Of a stretch of 64,000 nucleotides of DNA, positions 25,765 to 34,863 are shown piece by piece. Position 1 is the stretch's first letter. Every line of letters begins with the position of its first letter. The notes under the pieces were generated by a model that saw nothing but the letters and a program-made list of their open reading frames with translations, ran no database searches and was not told where the DNA came from. Origin of the DNA: an uncultured Bacteroidales bacterium. Its GTDB lineage: Bacteria; Bacteroidota; Bacteroidia; Bacteroidales; Paludibacteraceae. Both the position numbers and the translations under genes were made by a program. Location of the stretch: NCBI GenBank assembly GCA_900316995.1, contig ONEZ01000015.1:1-64000 (forward strand), written 5' to 3'.

Positions 25765-25837
25765 GGCGCATTCGTCTAGTGGCCTAGGACACCGCCCTCT
25801 CACGGCGAAAACCCGGGTTCGACTCCCGGTTGCGCTA
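25765..25837 (+). tRNA. tRNA-Glu (anticodon CTC)
   Basis: 73 bases with D-arm TCGTCTAGTGGCCTAGGAC, anticodon loop CTCTCAC (anticodon CTC, reads GAG) and T-arm CCGGG-TTCGACT-CCCGG. CCA is not encoded. The acceptor pairs GGCGCA with TGCGCT (1:72 is G-U; 7:66 is U-U), and the outermost anticodon-stem pair 27:43 is C-A. It is therefore slightly imperfect, but the Glu identity pattern is clear. A terminator follows 8 bases downstream. Confidence 0.93.
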
Positions 25838-25844
25838 CTCAAAG

Positions 25845-25875
25845 AAAAAGCCTTTCAAATTTGGAAGGCTTTTTT
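25845..25875 (+). terminator. Terminator of tRNA-Glu
   Basis: AAAAAGCCTTTC pairs with GGAAGGCTTTTT around AAATTT, ending in a T run. Confidence 0.88.
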
Positions 25876-25884
25876 CGTTGTTTC

Positions 25885-25996
25885 CCCCGTCATGCAGGGT
25901 TGCTTTGTCCCGTCATGCTGAGCGGCTTTAGCCCCGTCATGCTGAGCGGCTTTGTCCCCGTCATGCTGAGCGGCTTTGTCCCCGTCATGCTGAGCG
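25885..25996. repeat. Tandem repeat of a 24-base CGTCATGCTGAG unit
   Basis: Four full copies (25885-25908 diverged, 25909-25931 one base short, 25932-25955, 25956-25979) and a partial fifth (25980-25996) that runs into a left arm of the CGTCAT palindrome. Copies three and four are identical. Each unit contains CGTCATGCTGAGCGGCTTTG. Confidence 0.9.
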
Positions 25997-26173
25997 TATG
26001 CGAAGCATCTCGCAATGTTTGCAAGACCGTTATATTTTGTCTCTGCAACGTCACAACAGATTCTTACGTCGTTGCTTTGCAACTCCGTGATTACTTGCTG
26101 CGCTCGGCATAATCCAAGTAAACTTGTCTTCTGCTCTCACTTGCTGCGTAATTCGCTAACGCTCAGAATGACG
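25980..26173. repeat. CGTCAT-type composite repeat D
   Basis: The left arm CGTCATGCTGAGCGTATGCGAAGCATCTCGC and the right arm TTCGCTAACGCTCAGAATGACG are separated by about 140 bases. This interior includes a 67-base segment (26085-26151) with an inverted relative at 29309-29375. Confidence 0.7.
26085..26151. repeat. 67-base dispersed repeat, copy 1
   Basis: Begins CCGTGATTACTTGCTGCGCT and ends CTTGCTGCGTAA. Its inverted relative is at 29309-29375. The ends are nearly identical, the middle about 20 bases variable. Confidence 0.75.
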
Positions 26174-26176
26174 ATA

Positions 26177-26207
26177 ACTGTCAAATGTCAACTGTCAATT
26201 GTCAACT
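26177..26207. repeat. CTGTCAA heptamer repeat tract
   Basis: Inverse orientation of the TTGACAG family: AACTGTCAAATGTCAACTG, then TCAATTGTCAACTA, ending at the stop of the GH13 lipoprotein gene. Confidence 0.8.
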
Positions 26208-27553
26208 AATATAAAGAACTCCCACGGTCCAAGGGTCTGCTCTTCGCCAGAGGTGAAGGTGAAATCCTCTCCGGTGAGGTAGTTCTTGTATTTGCCTTGC
26301 GGAACGTAGTCATAGAGGAAGCTGACAGGCTCACTGCTAAAGTTGCCAATGAACAGGGTCTCCTCATCGCCGAGCACTCTGGAGCAGGCGAGAACAGACT
26401 CAGGCTTGCTGGTGTTATATGTCATCCACTTACCGCCCTCAATACCCGCTCGCAGGCTCTTGCGCTCATGTTTAAGTGTGTTAAGCTTGTTGTAGAACTG
26501 CCACCACTCATTCTTCTCAAGTGTGGCTGGTGTGTCCTTCTTAAAGAACTCATAGCGGTGATCATAACCCACCTCCTGACCTGTGTATATAAGCGGCATT
26601 CCAGGCATGATGTATGTGAGGGCTGCAAACGCCTTTACACCATCGCCAAGACGCTCAAACTCTGTGCCGTCCCATGTGTTGCGGTCATGGTTGGTGATGT
26701 GGTTCATCTGATAGGAGTCAACAGCAAGAGTGTCAAGCTGTGTGTGTACTATGGTGTCAAGTGTGGCTATGCTCTTCTCTCCCTTGTAAATACGCTCAAA
26801 CAGGAATCCTGCAGGCCAGTTGTAGAGCATGTCAAAAGCACCGTCAAGGAGCCATGACTCTGATGCTTCTGCAAGCATAAACACAGGTTTAATCTTCTCT
26901 AACTCAGCTCGCACGTCAAGCCAGAAATCCATAGGCACCATAAACGCCACATCGCAGCGGAAACCGTCAATGTCACACTCCTTGACCCAAAACTTCATGG
27001 CGTCTGTCATGGCGGCGCGCATATCAGGGTTGTCATAGTTCAGTTTGTATGTGTCTGTCCAGTCCCACGGCTGAATCAGGTTGCCGTTCTCATCGTATGC
27101 GTACCAGTCAGGGTGCTCAGCAAGCCATACGTTATCACAGCCGGTATGGTTCGCCACCCAGTCTATAATCACCTTCATGCCAAGACCGTGCGCCTGTTTA
27201 ACCATATCCTTAAACTCCTCAAGGGTGCCGAGTTCTGGATTCACAGCCTTGTAGTCTTGCACTGAATAGTAGCTGCCAAGCTCGCCCTTGCGGTTCACCT
27301 CTGAGATAGGGTGTATAGGCATGAACCATAGAATATCTGCGCCTAACTCTTTGAGGTATGGCAGATGGCTGGCGAACGATGTAACCTTGCCATCGTCAGT
27401 GAACTGGCGCCAATTGACTTCATAGATTACTGCGTTACGTGTCCATTCAGGTTTTTCAGTGGCAGGGGTCTGTGCCTCGATGCCTGATTTTGTGCATGAA
27501 GTTGCGGCCAAGCCCATCAGAGCTAAAAACGCCGCTTTGTAAATGTTGCTCAT
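26195..27553 (-). CDS. GH13 alpha-amylase-family lipoprotein
   Basis: 452 residues from the ATG at 27553. The N-terminus is a lipoprotein signal with lipobox AATSC (Cys20). The GH13 barrel follows from residue about 38 (RNAVIYEVNWRQFTDDG), with the nucleophile in GFRCDVAF (D201), the acid/base in LAEASE (E229) and the third acid in NHDRNTWDG (D290). A short C-terminal beta domain ends GPWEFFILVDN. Compared with the three secreted amylases it has no T9SS tail and no extra binding modules, so it likely acts on maltodextrins at the periplasm or envelope. An in-frame ATG at 27589 is rejected because it overlaps the -7 promoter box at 27587-27594. The last codons overlap a heptamer repeat. Confidence 0.92.
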   Translation of the reverse strand: MSNIYKAAFLALMGLAATSCTKSGIEAQTPATEKPEWTRNAVIYEVNWRQFTDDGKVTSFASHLPYLKELGADILWFMPIHPISEVNRKGELGSYYSVQDYKAVNPELGTLEEFKDMVKQAHGLGMKVIIDWVANHTGCDNVWLAEHPDWYAYDENGNLIQPWDWTDTYKLNYDNPDMRAAMTDAMKFWVKECDIDGFRCDVAFMVPMDFWLDVRAELEKIKPVFMLAEASESWLLDGAFDMLYNWPAGFLFERIYKGEKSIATLDTIVHTQLDTLAVDSYQMNHITNHDRNTWDGTEFERLGDGVKAFAALTYIMPGMPLIYTGQEVGYDHRYEFFKKDTPATLEKNEWWQFYNKLNTLKHERKSLRAGIEGGKWMTYNTSKPESVLACSRVLGDEETLFIGNFSSEPVSFLYDYVPQGKYKNYLTGEDFTFTSGEEQTLGPWEFFILVDN

Positions 27554-27586
27554 AGTACTTGTTCCTTTTGATGGGGTTATCAAATG

Positions 27587-27594
27587 CAAATGTA
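27587..27594 (-). promoter_or_regulatory. -7 element for the GH13 lipoprotein gene
   Basis: TACATTTG on the minus strand, 33 bases before the ATG at 27553. Divergent from the nadB promoter at 27636. Confidence 0.65.
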
Positions 27595-27635
27595 CGTTTT
27601 TAATCTTAGAATTCCAAGAATATGTTATTTTTTAT

Positions 27636-27643
27636 TAACTTTG
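27636..27643 (+). promoter_or_regulatory. -7 element of nadB promoter
   Basis: TAACTTTG, 48 bases before the nadB ATG. The leader contains a half CGTCAT repeat (27657-27684). Confidence 0.6.
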
Positions 27644-27656
27644 CAAATTGCATGGT

Positions 27657-27684
27657 GAGATTCTTCGCTACGCTCAGAATGACG
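27657..27684. repeat. CGTCAT-type repeat E (right arm only)
   Basis: GAGATTCTTCGCTACGCTCAG followed by AATGACG; no left arm nearby. It sits in the nadB 5' leader. Confidence 0.7.
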
Positions 27685-27691
27685 GATATCT

Positions 27692-29263
27692 ATGGTTAGA
27701 AAATTTGATTTTCTTGTTATCGGCAGCGGAATTGCCGGTATGAGCTTTGCTCTAAAGGTGGCAGATAAGGGTAAGGTTGCCATCCTGTGTAAAACACAAC
27801 TTGAAGAGGCTAATACAGCCTTGGCTCAGGGAGGTATAGCATCGGTGACTAAGGCCACTGATAAGTTTGAGAATCACATTAAAGACACGCTGATTGCGGG
27901 CGACGGTGCCTGCGATGAGGAAGTTGTGCGTATGGTGGTGGAGAACGCTCCAGAGCAGATTAAGCAGCTTGTGGAGTGGGGTGTGGACTTTGACAAGGAT
28001 GAGAACGGCAACTTTGACCTGCATAAGGAGGGCGGTCACTCAGATTTCCGCATACTGCACCATAAGGACAGCTCTGGCGCAGAGGTTCAGAACTCACTGA
28101 TAAAGAAGATTAAGCAGCATCCTAACATCGAGGTGTTTGAGAACCACTTTGCTATTGACATTATCACCCAGCACCACTTGGGGCAGGTGGTAAGGCACAC
28201 TACTCCAAACATTGAGTGCTACGGGGTGTATGTGCTGAACCCTAAGACCCGCCGTGTGCATACATTCCTGTCAAAGGTTACAATGATGGCTACTGGTGGC
28301 ATAGGACATATCTATCAGACCACAACCAATCCGCCTATCGCCACTGGCGACGGCATCTCCATGGTGTATCGTGCCAAGGGTCTGGTCAAGGATATGGAGT
28401 TTGTGCAGTTCCACCCTACAAGCCTCTATAACCCTGCTGACAACCCTTCTTTCCTTATTACCGAGGCGATGCGAGGCTACGGCGCTGTTCTGCGTAACCA
28501 GAAGGGTGAGGAGTTCATGTACAAGTATGACAAGCGCGGCTCGCTCGCTCCACGTGACATTGTGGCTCGCAGCATTGATACAGAGATGAAGATTGCCGGT
28601 TGTGACTATGTCTATCTGGATGTGACCCACAAGCCTGCTGAGGAGACCAAGGAGCATTTCCCAATGATATATGAGAAGTGCCTGAGCATAGGCATTGATA
28701 TTACCAAAGATTACATACCAGTGGTGCCTGCCGCCCACTATCTGTGCGGTGGAATCATGGTTGATATGAACGCCCGCACCACTATAAAGTATCTATATGC
28801 AGCAGGCGAGTGCTCTTGCACAGGCTTGCACGGTGCTAACCGTTTAGCGTCAAACTCTCTGCTTGAAGCCATTGTATATGCTGATAAAGCAGCCAAACAC
28901 GCACTCTCTATAATAGATACAATTAAAATCAACGATAAAATACCTCTATGGAACGATGAGGGCACAAGCCTTAATGAGGAGATGGTGCTTATAACCCAGA
29001 GCGTTAAGGAGGTGGGGCAGATTATGAGCAACTATGTGGGCATTGTACGCTCTAACTTGCGTTTGAAACGCGCCTCAGACCGTCTTGACATAATATATAA
29101 AGAGACAGAAGACCTCTTTGACCGTTCAGTGGTGACCAAGGAGATATGCGAGCTCCGCAACATCATCACTGCCGGCTACCTTGTTATCAAGATGGCTATG
29201 GAGCGCAAAGAGAGCCGCGGACTTCACTACACGCTTGATTATCCCACAAAAATTGAATACTGA
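27692..29263 (+). CDS. nadB: L-aspartate oxidase
   Basis: 523 residues. A flavoprotein that oxidises L-aspartate to iminoaspartate, the first step of de novo NAD synthesis. The FAD-binding N-terminus reads FLVIGSGIAGMSFALKVA; the succinate dehydrogenase/fumarate reductase flavoprotein-family motifs follow: ALAQGGIA, RILHHKDSSGAEV, MATGGIGHIYQTTTNP, GLVKDMEFVQFHPTSLY, PAAHYLCGGIMVD, and AAGECSCTGLHGANRLASNSLLEA. A helical C-terminal domain is present. Length matches the family. nadA and nadC are not in the window. Confidence 0.96.
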   Translation: MVRKFDFLVIGSGIAGMSFALKVADKGKVAILCKTQLEEANTALAQGGIASVTKATDKFENHIKDTLIAGDGACDEEVVRMVVENAPEQIKQLVEWGVDFDKDENGNFDLHKEGGHSDFRILHHKDSSGAEVQNSLIKKIKQHPNIEVFENHFAIDIITQHHLGQVVRHTTPNIECYGVYVLNPKTRRVHTFLSKVTMMATGGIGHIYQTTTNPPIATGDGISMVYRAKGLVKDMEFVQFHPTSLYNPADNPSFLITEAMRGYGAVLRNQKGEEFMYKYDKRGSLAPRDIVARSIDTEMKIAGCDYVYLDVTHKPAEETKEHFPMIYEKCLSIGIDITKDYIPVVPAAHYLCGGIMVDMNARTTIKYLYAAGECSCTGLHGANRLASNSLLEAIVYADKAAKHALSIIDTIKINDKIPLWNDEGTSLNEEMVLITQSVKEVGQIMSNYVGIVRSNLRLKRASDRLDIIYKETEDLFDRSVVTKEICELRNIITAGYLVIKMAMERKESRGLHYTLDYPTKIEY

Positions 29264-29267
29264 ATTA

Positions 29268-29307
29268 GTTGACATTTGACATTTGATAGTTGACATTTGA
29301 CAGTTGA
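29268..29307. repeat. TTGACAT/TTGACAG heptamer repeat tract
   Basis: AGTTGACATTTGACATTTG, then ATAGTTGACATTTGACAG: five to six heptamers beginning four bases after the nadB stop codon. Confidence 0.85.
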
Positions 29308-29308
29308 A

Positions 29309-29375
29309 TTACGCTGCAAGCGAGAGCATAAGTGAAACTTGTTTCAGTTATGCCGAGCGCAGCAAGTAATCACGG
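29309..29375. repeat. 67-base dispersed repeat, copy 2 (inverted)
   Basis: Reverse-complement relative of 26085-26151: starts TTACGCTGCAAGCGAGAGCA and ends GCAGCAAGTAATCACGG. A mini-hairpin AAGGC-GAA-GCCTT (29377-29389) and another heptamer tract (29396-29408) follow. Confidence 0.75.
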
Positions 29376-29411
29376 AAAGGCGAAGCCTTGATGTACAGTT
29401 GACAGTTAGAT

Positions 29412-29771
29412 ATGGTTAATAAGGGTGATACGATATATGAGAAATCTTACGTTTTCGCATTGCGAATTGTGAAGGCGTATAAATTCTTGACAGATTCTCA
29501 AAAGGAGTTTATTCTATCAAAACAACTTTTAAGAAGTGGAACTTCAATAGGAGCCTTATGTAAAGAGGCTCAGCATGCACAAAGCAGGGCGGATTTTTTA
29601 AATAAAATGAATGTAGCTTTAAAAGAAGCTAATGAAACTGAATATTGGTTAAGCATTCTGAAGGATAGTGAGTTTATTGATGAGACTTCCTATAAGTCAA
29701 TACAGACTGATTGTTCAGAGATTTTAAGATTGCTTATCAGTATAGTAAAAACAACAAAGAACACGTTATGA
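29412..29771 (+). CDS. Four-helix-bundle protein (23S rRNA IVS/S23-like)
   Basis: 119 residues. Matches the compact four-helix-bundle family often encoded in 23S rRNA intervening sequences and as free-standing genes in Bacteroidota. Visible landmarks are YEKSYVFALRIVKAYKFL, then LSKQLLRSGTSIGALCKEAQHAQSRADFLNKMNVALKEANETEYWL and LRLLISIVKT. The molecular function of the family is not established; structural studies show small homo-oligomeric bundles. The gene sits in a repeat-rich gap after nadB, has lower GC than its neighbours, and its TGA stop overlaps the ATG of the next gene (ATGA), indicating coupled translation. Together these suggest a recent insertion. Confidence 0.88.
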   Translation: MVNKGDTIYEKSYVFALRIVKAYKFLTDSQKEFILSKQLLRSGTSIGALCKEAQHAQSRADFLNKMNVALKEANETEYWLSILKDSEFIDETSYKSIQTDCSEILRLLISIVKTTKNTL

Positions 29772-31327
29772 GTAAAAACTGTCAAATGTCAAATGTCAAC
29801 TGTCAACTGCTGAAGCACATTTTGGTTGCTGTGTTGTTTGTTGTATCTGTTAGTGCTTCAGCTGAGCATCTGACCATCGTGGGCATCAATGACACTCACA
29901 GCATGGTGCTGCCAGATACAGACGGCAAGGGCGGATTTCTGCGCCAGCGTGCTCTGCTGGATAGCGTGAGGGCGGCGGATAAGAATGTCATAGCCGTTCA
30001 TGCCGGCGATGCTGTGCAGGGTACTCCGTTCTTCAACTATTTTGGCGGAGAGGTTGAGTACCAGAGCCTTGACTCACTTGGTTTTGATTACATTATTCTT
30101 GGAAACCATGAGTTTGACAACGGTATTCTGGAACTCTACAAGTACTACAGCCGTGTAAAGGCTCCCAAGCTTTGCGCTAACTATAAGTTCTCTGACCCAA
30201 GAATGCAGCAGCTTTTCAAGCCATACGACATTGTTAGCATCGGTGGAAAAAGAGTGGCATTTATGGGTATAAACGTGAATCCGGAGGGGCTTCTGAACGC
30301 CGATAATATCAAGGGTCTGACCTATACAAGCGCTGTTAAGGCTGCAAATGAGCTTGCCCGTGAGCTGAAAGAGGAGAAGAAGGCTGATTATGTGGTGATG
30401 GTGTCGCACATAGGCTACCGTCAGGAGGATCCGGGGCAGGAGGCTGACATCGATGTGATAAAGGAGAGCGAATATATTGACATAGTGGTGGGAGGACATT
30501 CACATACGGTTATCAAGCCAAATAACGGCAGCGCCGATGCACCGTCGGTAGTGAAAAACAAGAACGGCAAAGATGTGCTGATAACCCAGACTGGCATCTA
30601 CGGCAAGCGCATGACCATAATAGACCTTGACCTTGAAACGGGCGAGGTGTCCCATAAACTTGTATGGATTGACAGCCGTCTTGACCAGCGTGCCGCTGAA
30701 TACAAGGCTATGGCGGAGTGGATAAACGGTTTCCGCAAGGTGATAGATGAAGATAACAGTCGCATTATATGTTACTCGGCGCAAAAACTTATGAACCGTG
30801 AGCCCAATGAGGCTCCTGCGTGGCTCGCCGATGCAATGATGGATATGCGTTCAGATTTTTACACGGGCAAACTTGACGGCGCTGTGATAAACAAGGGCGG
30901 AATACGTCACCCAATACCAGAGGGAGCAATATCGGAGGGCTTCCTAAAGGGGCTTCTGCCATTCTATAATAATTTTGAGGTTATCAAGGTTAGCGGCAAG
31001 GATTTGAAAGAGGCGCTAAAAGTTATGGCTCTAAGAGGCGGCGACGGCTTGAGCCGTGGCTTCCATGTGGAGTATGACGCTGACTTTAACATTATAAAAG
31101 CCACATTAAACGGCAAACCTATAAAAGACAAGAAAAACTATTACATACTCACAATCTATTATCTTGCCACAGGAGGGGATTTTTTGGAGAGCTTTAAGAA
31201 CGGCAAGGTGATTTACCGTGATGATAAGAACTATCTTGACAGGGTGCGGGATTACCTGCTCAAACTCAACAGAAAGAAAATGAAGTTAGAACACGACAAG
31301 AGTAGCAGAATGTTTTTAGTCAATTGA
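29768..31327 (+). CDS. UshA-type 5'-nucleotidase/metallophosphatase, exported
   Basis: 519 residues from the ATG at 29768, which overlaps the upstream stop by four bases; the longer frame from 29711 would run through the previous gene. The metallophosphatase motifs are GINDTHS (D-x-H), HAGDAVQGTP (GD), LGNHEFDNG (GNHE), MVSHIGY and VGGHSHT (GHSH). A C-terminal 5'-nucleotidase domain follows (NKGGIRHPIPEG; YYILTIYYLATGGDFL). The signal peptide is internal (LLKHILVAVLFVVSVSASAEH). The first 14 residues, MSKNCQMSNVNCQL, are translated from a CTGTCAA heptamer repeat, so this N-terminus is a repeat-derived extension. Likely role: periplasmic nucleotide salvage. mutS follows after 4 bases. Confidence 0.88.
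   Translation: MSKNCQMSNVNCQLLKHILVAVLFVVSVSASAEHLTIVGINDTHSMVLPDTDGKGGFLRQRALLDSVRAADKNVIAVHAGDAVQGTPFFNYFGGEVEYQSLDSLGFDYIILGNHEFDNGILELYKYYSRVKAPKLCANYKFSDPRMQQLFKPYDIVSIGGKRVAFMGINVNPEGLLNADNIKGLTYTSAVKAANELARELKEEKKADYVVMVSHIGYRQEDPGQEADIDVIKESEYIDIVVGGHSHTVIKPNNGSADAPSVVKNKNGKDVLITQTGIYGKRMTIIDLDLETGEVSHKLVWIDSRLDQRAAEYKAMAEWINGFRKVIDEDNSRIICYSAQKLMNREPNEAPAWLADAMMDMRSDFYTGKLDGAVINKGGIRHPIPEGAISEGFLKGLLPFYNNFEVIKVSGKDLKEALKVMALRGGDGLSRGFHVEYDADFNIIKATLNGKPIKDKKNYYILTIYYLATGGDFLESFKNGKVIYRDDKNYLDRVRDYLLKLNRKKMKLEHDKSSRMFLVN
29777..29810. repeat. CTGTCAA heptamer repeat inside the 5'-nucleotidase gene start
   Basis: AACTGTCAAATGTCAAATG, then TCAACTGTCAACTG: four to five heptamers in coding sense, translated into residues about 4-14 of the 5'-nucleotidase. 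Confidence 0.85.
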
Positions 31328-31331
31328 ATAA

Positions 31332-33917
31332 ATGGATACCCCGATGCTAAAACAGTACTTTGAAGTGAAGCGTCAGTACCCTGACGCTATACTTCTATTC
31401 AGGGTGGGCGACTTTTATGAAGCCTACGCCGATGATGCTGTCACTGCATCAAAAGTACTGGGTATAACCCTCACTTACCGCTCCAAGAGCGCACCTAAGC
31501 CGCTTGAGATGGCGGGAGTTCCTTATCATGCTCTTGACAATTATCTGCCTAAACTGGTGCGTGCCGGATACCGTGTAGCGGTGTGTGACCAGCTTGAGGA
31601 CCCAAAGCTCACCAAAACGCTTGTAAAGCGTGGCATTACTGAGATTGTGACTCCGGGCGTAAGCTACAATGAAGGCACTCTTGACAGCAAGGGGAACAAC
31701 TTTGTGGCTGCGGTACATTTTGGAGTCAAGAGTTACGGTCTGGCTCTGCTTGACATCTCCACAGGTGAGTTCCTTGTGGCTGATGGTGACAAGCAGTATG
31801 TGGAGAAACTTATTGGGAACTTTGCCCCTAAGGAGGTGCTCTACAACTACGCCGCCAAGGATAAGTTCCTAACACTCAATATCCCCAAGACTTTCACTTT
31901 TGCGCTTGACGACTGGTGCTTTACTGAGCAGAGTGCGCGTGAGAGGCTGCTAAAGCAGTTCAGCGTCTCTACTCTCAAAGGCTATGGGGTGGAGGGCATG
32001 AGCAGTGCGGTGACATCGGCGGGAGCGGTGCTATACTATCTTGATTCTACTCAGCATACTCAGACTCAGCATATTACACATATCAGCCGTATTGAGAATG
32101 AAAGGTACGTCTGGATGGATAAGTTTACTATACGTAATTTGGAGCTATTCCAGACCACAAGCCCTGAGGGCAGGAGTCTGGCTGATGTTCTTGACCGTAC
32201 GGAGACTCCTATGGGCAGCCGTATGCTGCGCCGCTGGATTGCGTTCCCGCTGAAGGAGCGTGAGAAGATTGAGCGCCGCCAGAGTTATGTGGAGCGCTAC
32301 TATAATGATACTGAGACGGCTCAGTGGCTGCGCACCCGTCTGCCGCTTGTGGGCGACATGGAGCGTGTGGTTTCCAAGGTGGCTGTGGGCAGAGGCACGC
32401 CTCGCACGCTGGTGCAGCTGAAAGTGGCTCTGCAGGCGGTGGCTGAGATAGCGGAGAGGCAGAGTGATTTGTTTGAGGGTGCTGAACTTTGCACTGAGAT
32501 AGCATCGCTGGTGGATACATACATAGTGGATGAGCCGCCTATGGCCATAGGCAAGGGTGAGGTGATTAAGGAGGGTGTGAGCTCTGAACTTGATGACTAC
32601 CGCAAGATGGCCTACAGCGGCAAGGACTACCTGCTCCAGATTCAGCAGCGTGAGATTGAGGCCACTGGAATCCAGACTCTTAAAATTAGTTACAATAATG
32701 TGTTCGGCTACTACATTGAGGTCCGCAACTCCCAGAAGGACAAGGTTCCGGCTGAGTGGATACGCAAGCAGACTCTTGTAAACGCCGAGCGATACATAAC
32801 TCAGGAGCTTAAGGAGTATGAGGAGAAGATTCTTGGGGCGCAGGATAAGATTGACTCCATAGAGCAGAGCATTTTCACTGATGTGCTGAGCCAGGTGGCT
32901 GAGAAAACCGTCCAGCTCCAGAGGCTCGCTCACATTGTGGCTAATCTTGACGCGCTTCTCTCTCTGAGCACTGTGGCGCGTGACAACGGCTACTGCAAGC
33001 CTCAGATAGATGACACTCTTGTACTTGACATAAAGGAGGGCCGCCACCCTGTTATTGAGACTCAGATGCCTGTGGGTGAGCAGTATGTTCCCAACGATGT
33101 CTACCTTGACAACGTGGGGCAGCAGATAATAATAATCACAGGTCCCAATATGGCGGGTAAGTCTGCACTGTTGCGCCAGACCGCCCTCATTACACTGATG
33201 GCCCAGATGGGGAGCTACGTTCCTGCATCGGCGGCTAGAATAGGGTATGTGGACAAGATTTTCACCCGTGTGGGCGCCTCGGACAATATCTCCATGGGTG
33301 AGAGTACCTTTATGGTGGAGATGAATGAGGCGGCAAGCATAATGAACAATATGAGCGAGCGCTCTCTTGTGCTCTTTGATGAGCTTGGGCGCGGAACCAG
33401 TACATACGACGGCATCTCTATAGCATGGGCTATTGTGGAGTATATTCATGAGAACCCAAAGGCTAAAGCCCGCACGCTCTTTGCCACCCACTACCATGAG
33501 CTCAATGAAATGGAGCAAAACTTCCCAAGGGTTAAAAATTTTAACGTTTCTGTTAGGGAAATTGAAAATAAAGTTATATTTTTGCGGCGCCTTGTGAGAG
33601 GGGGGAGCGAGCACAGTTTTGGTATCAATGTGGCTGAGATTGCAGGTATGCCTAAGAGCATAGTAAAGCGTGCCACACAGGTTCTGAAACAGCTGGAGAG
33701 CGATAATTCAAAGGGCGTTGCAAGCGGATTGTCGCACACTAAGAGCCTGAAGGCAGCGGCCAGCAGCCGTGAAGGTATGCAGCTCAATCTTTTCCAGCTT
33801 GAAGACCCCGTGCTTAGCCAGGTGCGTAAGCAGATACTTGACCTCGATATTAACTCCCTCACACCACTTGAAGCGTTAAATAAACTTAACGAGATAAAAA
33901 ATATATGTACGCATTAG
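31332..33917 (+). CDS. mutS: DNA mismatch repair protein MutS
   Basis: 861 residues. Binds base mismatches and small loops and starts repair with MutL. The N-terminal mismatch-binding motif is RVGDFYEAY (Phe-x-Glu in DFYE). The core and clamp domains follow. The ATPase has Walker [14 protein letters not shown], Walker [17 protein letters not shown] and the signature region [14 protein letters not shown], and the final helix-turn-helix region is [22 protein letters not shown]. Length is normal for MutS1. It starts 4 bases after the 5'-nucleotidase stop and its end overlaps the SDR gene by 13 bases, so the three probably form one transcript. Confidence 0.97.
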   Translation: MDTPMLKQYFEVKRQYPDAILLFRVGDFYEAYADDAVTASKVLGITLTYRSKSAPKPLEMAGVPYHALDNYLPKLVRAGYRVAVCDQLEDPKLTKTLVKRGITEIVTPGVSYNEGTLDSKGNNFVAAVHFGVKSYGLALLDISTGEFLVADGDKQYVEKLIGNFAPKEVLYNYAAKDKFLTLNIPKTFTFALDDWCFTEQSARERLLKQFSVSTLKGYGVEGMSSAVTSAGAVLYYLDSTQHTQTQHITHISRIENERYVWMDKFTIRNLELFQTTSPEGRSLADVLDRTETPMGSRMLRRWIAFPLKEREKIERRQSYVERYYNDTETAQWLRTRLPLVGDMERVVSKVAVGRGTPRTLVQLKVALQAVAEIAERQSDLFEGAELCTEIASLVDTYIVDEPPMAIGKGEVIKEGVSSELDDYRKMAYSGKDYLLQIQQREIEATGIQTLKISYNNVFGYYIEVRNSQKDKVPAEWIRKQTLVNAERYITQELKEYEEKILGAQDKIDSIEQSIFTDVLSQVAEKTVQLQRLAHIVANLDALLSLSTVARDNGYCKPQIDDTLVLDIKEGRHPVIETQMPVGEQYVPNDVYLDNVGQQIIIITGPNMAGKSALLRQTALITLMAQMGSYVPASAARIGYVDKIFTRVGASDNISMGESTFMVEMNEAASIMNNMSERSLVLFDELGRGTSTYDGISIAWAIVEYIHENPKAKARTLFATHYHELNEMEQNFPRVKNFNVSVREIENKVIFLRRLVRGGSEHSFGINVAEIAGMPKSIVKRATQVLKQLESDNSKGVASGLSHTKSLKAAASSREGMQLNLFQLEDPVLSQVRKQILDLDINSLTPLEALNKLNEIKNICTH

Positions 33918-34684
33918 TAACGGGCGCAAGCTCGGGAATTGGTCTACAGTACGCACATCGTCTTGCAGAACACTACAAGTATGATTTGGTGCTGGTAAGC
34001 AACCAAGAGAAGGAGATTAAGGAAACGGCCGATGACATAACGGCTAAGTATGGAGTAAAAACAGTCCCTCTATATATGGACCTTGCTACGGAGAGTGCTC
34101 CGCAGGAACTTTTTGACTACTGCAAGGAGAATGGTCTTGAGATAGAGGTGCTAATAAACAATGCCGGTGTATTTTTCTTCAATGACCTTGTGAACACAGC
34201 AGAAAAGCGTGTGAACCTTATGCTTCACCTGCATGTGCGCACTGTGGTTAATATGACCCGCCTCTTTGGCGGTGCCATGAAGGAGCGCGGACACGGGCGT
34301 ATTCTAAACATGAGCTCCATGAGTGCGTGGATGGCAATGCCTGGCATCCAGTGCTATAACGCATCCAAAGCATTTATACTTAACTTCAGTAAATCAATGT
34401 GGTACGAGCTTAAGCCTTTTGGCGTGACCGTTACCGCAATAACCCCTGGCGCTATAGATACCGGACTCTACGGTCTTGCCCCTAACCTACGTAAGCTTGC
34501 TGTGGCTCTCCACGTTTCAATGCCACCTGCAAAGCTGGTTAAGAAGGCTCTCAAAGCCATGTTCAAAGGCAAGAAGAAAGCTATGCCTGGTGTGCTGAAC
34601 CACCTCTTTGTACCTATGATTGAGCACCTGCCTGACTGGTTTGTGTTCATGGCTATGAAGAGAATAGACTGCTTCAAAAAATAA
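33905..34684 (+). CDS. Short-chain dehydrogenase/reductase (SDR)
   Basis: 259 residues. A classical SDR with nucleotide-binding TGASSGIG (residues 7-14), NNAG, catalytic Ser in MSSMSAW and the YxxxK motif in [16 protein letters not shown] follows the active site. The substrate cannot be deduced. The start ATG lies inside the last codons of mutS (13-base overlap). A CGTCAT palindrome follows about 10 bases after the stop and may end the transcript. Confidence 0.9.
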   Translation: MYALVTGASSGIGLQYAHRLAEHYKYDLVLVSNQEKEIKETADDITAKYGVKTVPLYMDLATESAPQELFDYCKENGLEIEVLINNAGVFFFNDLVNTAEKRVNLMLHLHVRTVVNMTRLFGGAMKERGHGRILNMSSMSAWMAMPGIQCYNASKAFILNFSKSMWYELKPFGVTVTAITPGAIDTGLYGLAPNLRKLAVALHVSMPPAKLVKKALKAMFKGKKKAMPGVLNHLFVPMIEHLPDWFVFMAMKRIDCFKK

Positions 34685-34694
34685 CTCCTTTGAC

Positions 34695-34761
34695 CGTCAT
34701 GCTGAGCTTTGCGAAGCATCTCATAACGTTTTCGAGATTATTCGCTATGCTCAGCATGACG
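34695..34761. repeat. CGTCAT-type palindromic repeat F
   Basis: CGTCATGCTGAGC...GCGAAGCATCTCA and inverted copy GAGATTATTCGC...GCTCAGCATGACG, followed by a run of six T on the plus strand. It could act as the terminator of the mutS/SDR transcript. Confidence 0.85.
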
Positions 34762-34800
34762 TTTTTTATTCTTTTTCTTGAATAATTAACAAACTTTTTG

Positions 34801-34808
34801 TATTTTTG
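34801..34808 (+). promoter_or_regulatory. -7 element for the T9SS type-B protein gene
   Basis: TATTTTTG, 56 bases before the ATG at 34864; a TTG lies 20 bases upstream (34778-34780). Confidence 0.55.
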
Positions 34809-34863
34809 TAACTTGAAACTAAAGTGCGGTGTTGCGCTTTGGCTTCAAGAAACAGATACTATT

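Noticed and set aside
25885-25996. CRISPR-like array
   Set aside because: Contiguous 24-base tandem units without spacers.
25861-26112. 83-codon frame across the tandem CGTCATGCTGAG array
   Set aside because: The unit length of 24 bases keeps a frame open by arithmetic; there is no promoter, and the region starts inside the tRNA terminator.
29711-29767. Longer 5'-nucleotidase start
   Set aside because: The extra 19 codons run inside the four-helix-bundle gene; the ATGA overlap at 29768 is the better start.
32145-33614. 489-codon open frame on the minus strand
   Set aside because: It lies fully antisense to mutS, whose motifs are complete. The translation has no recognisable domain and is rich in His/Leu/Arg, as expected from a reversed coding frame.
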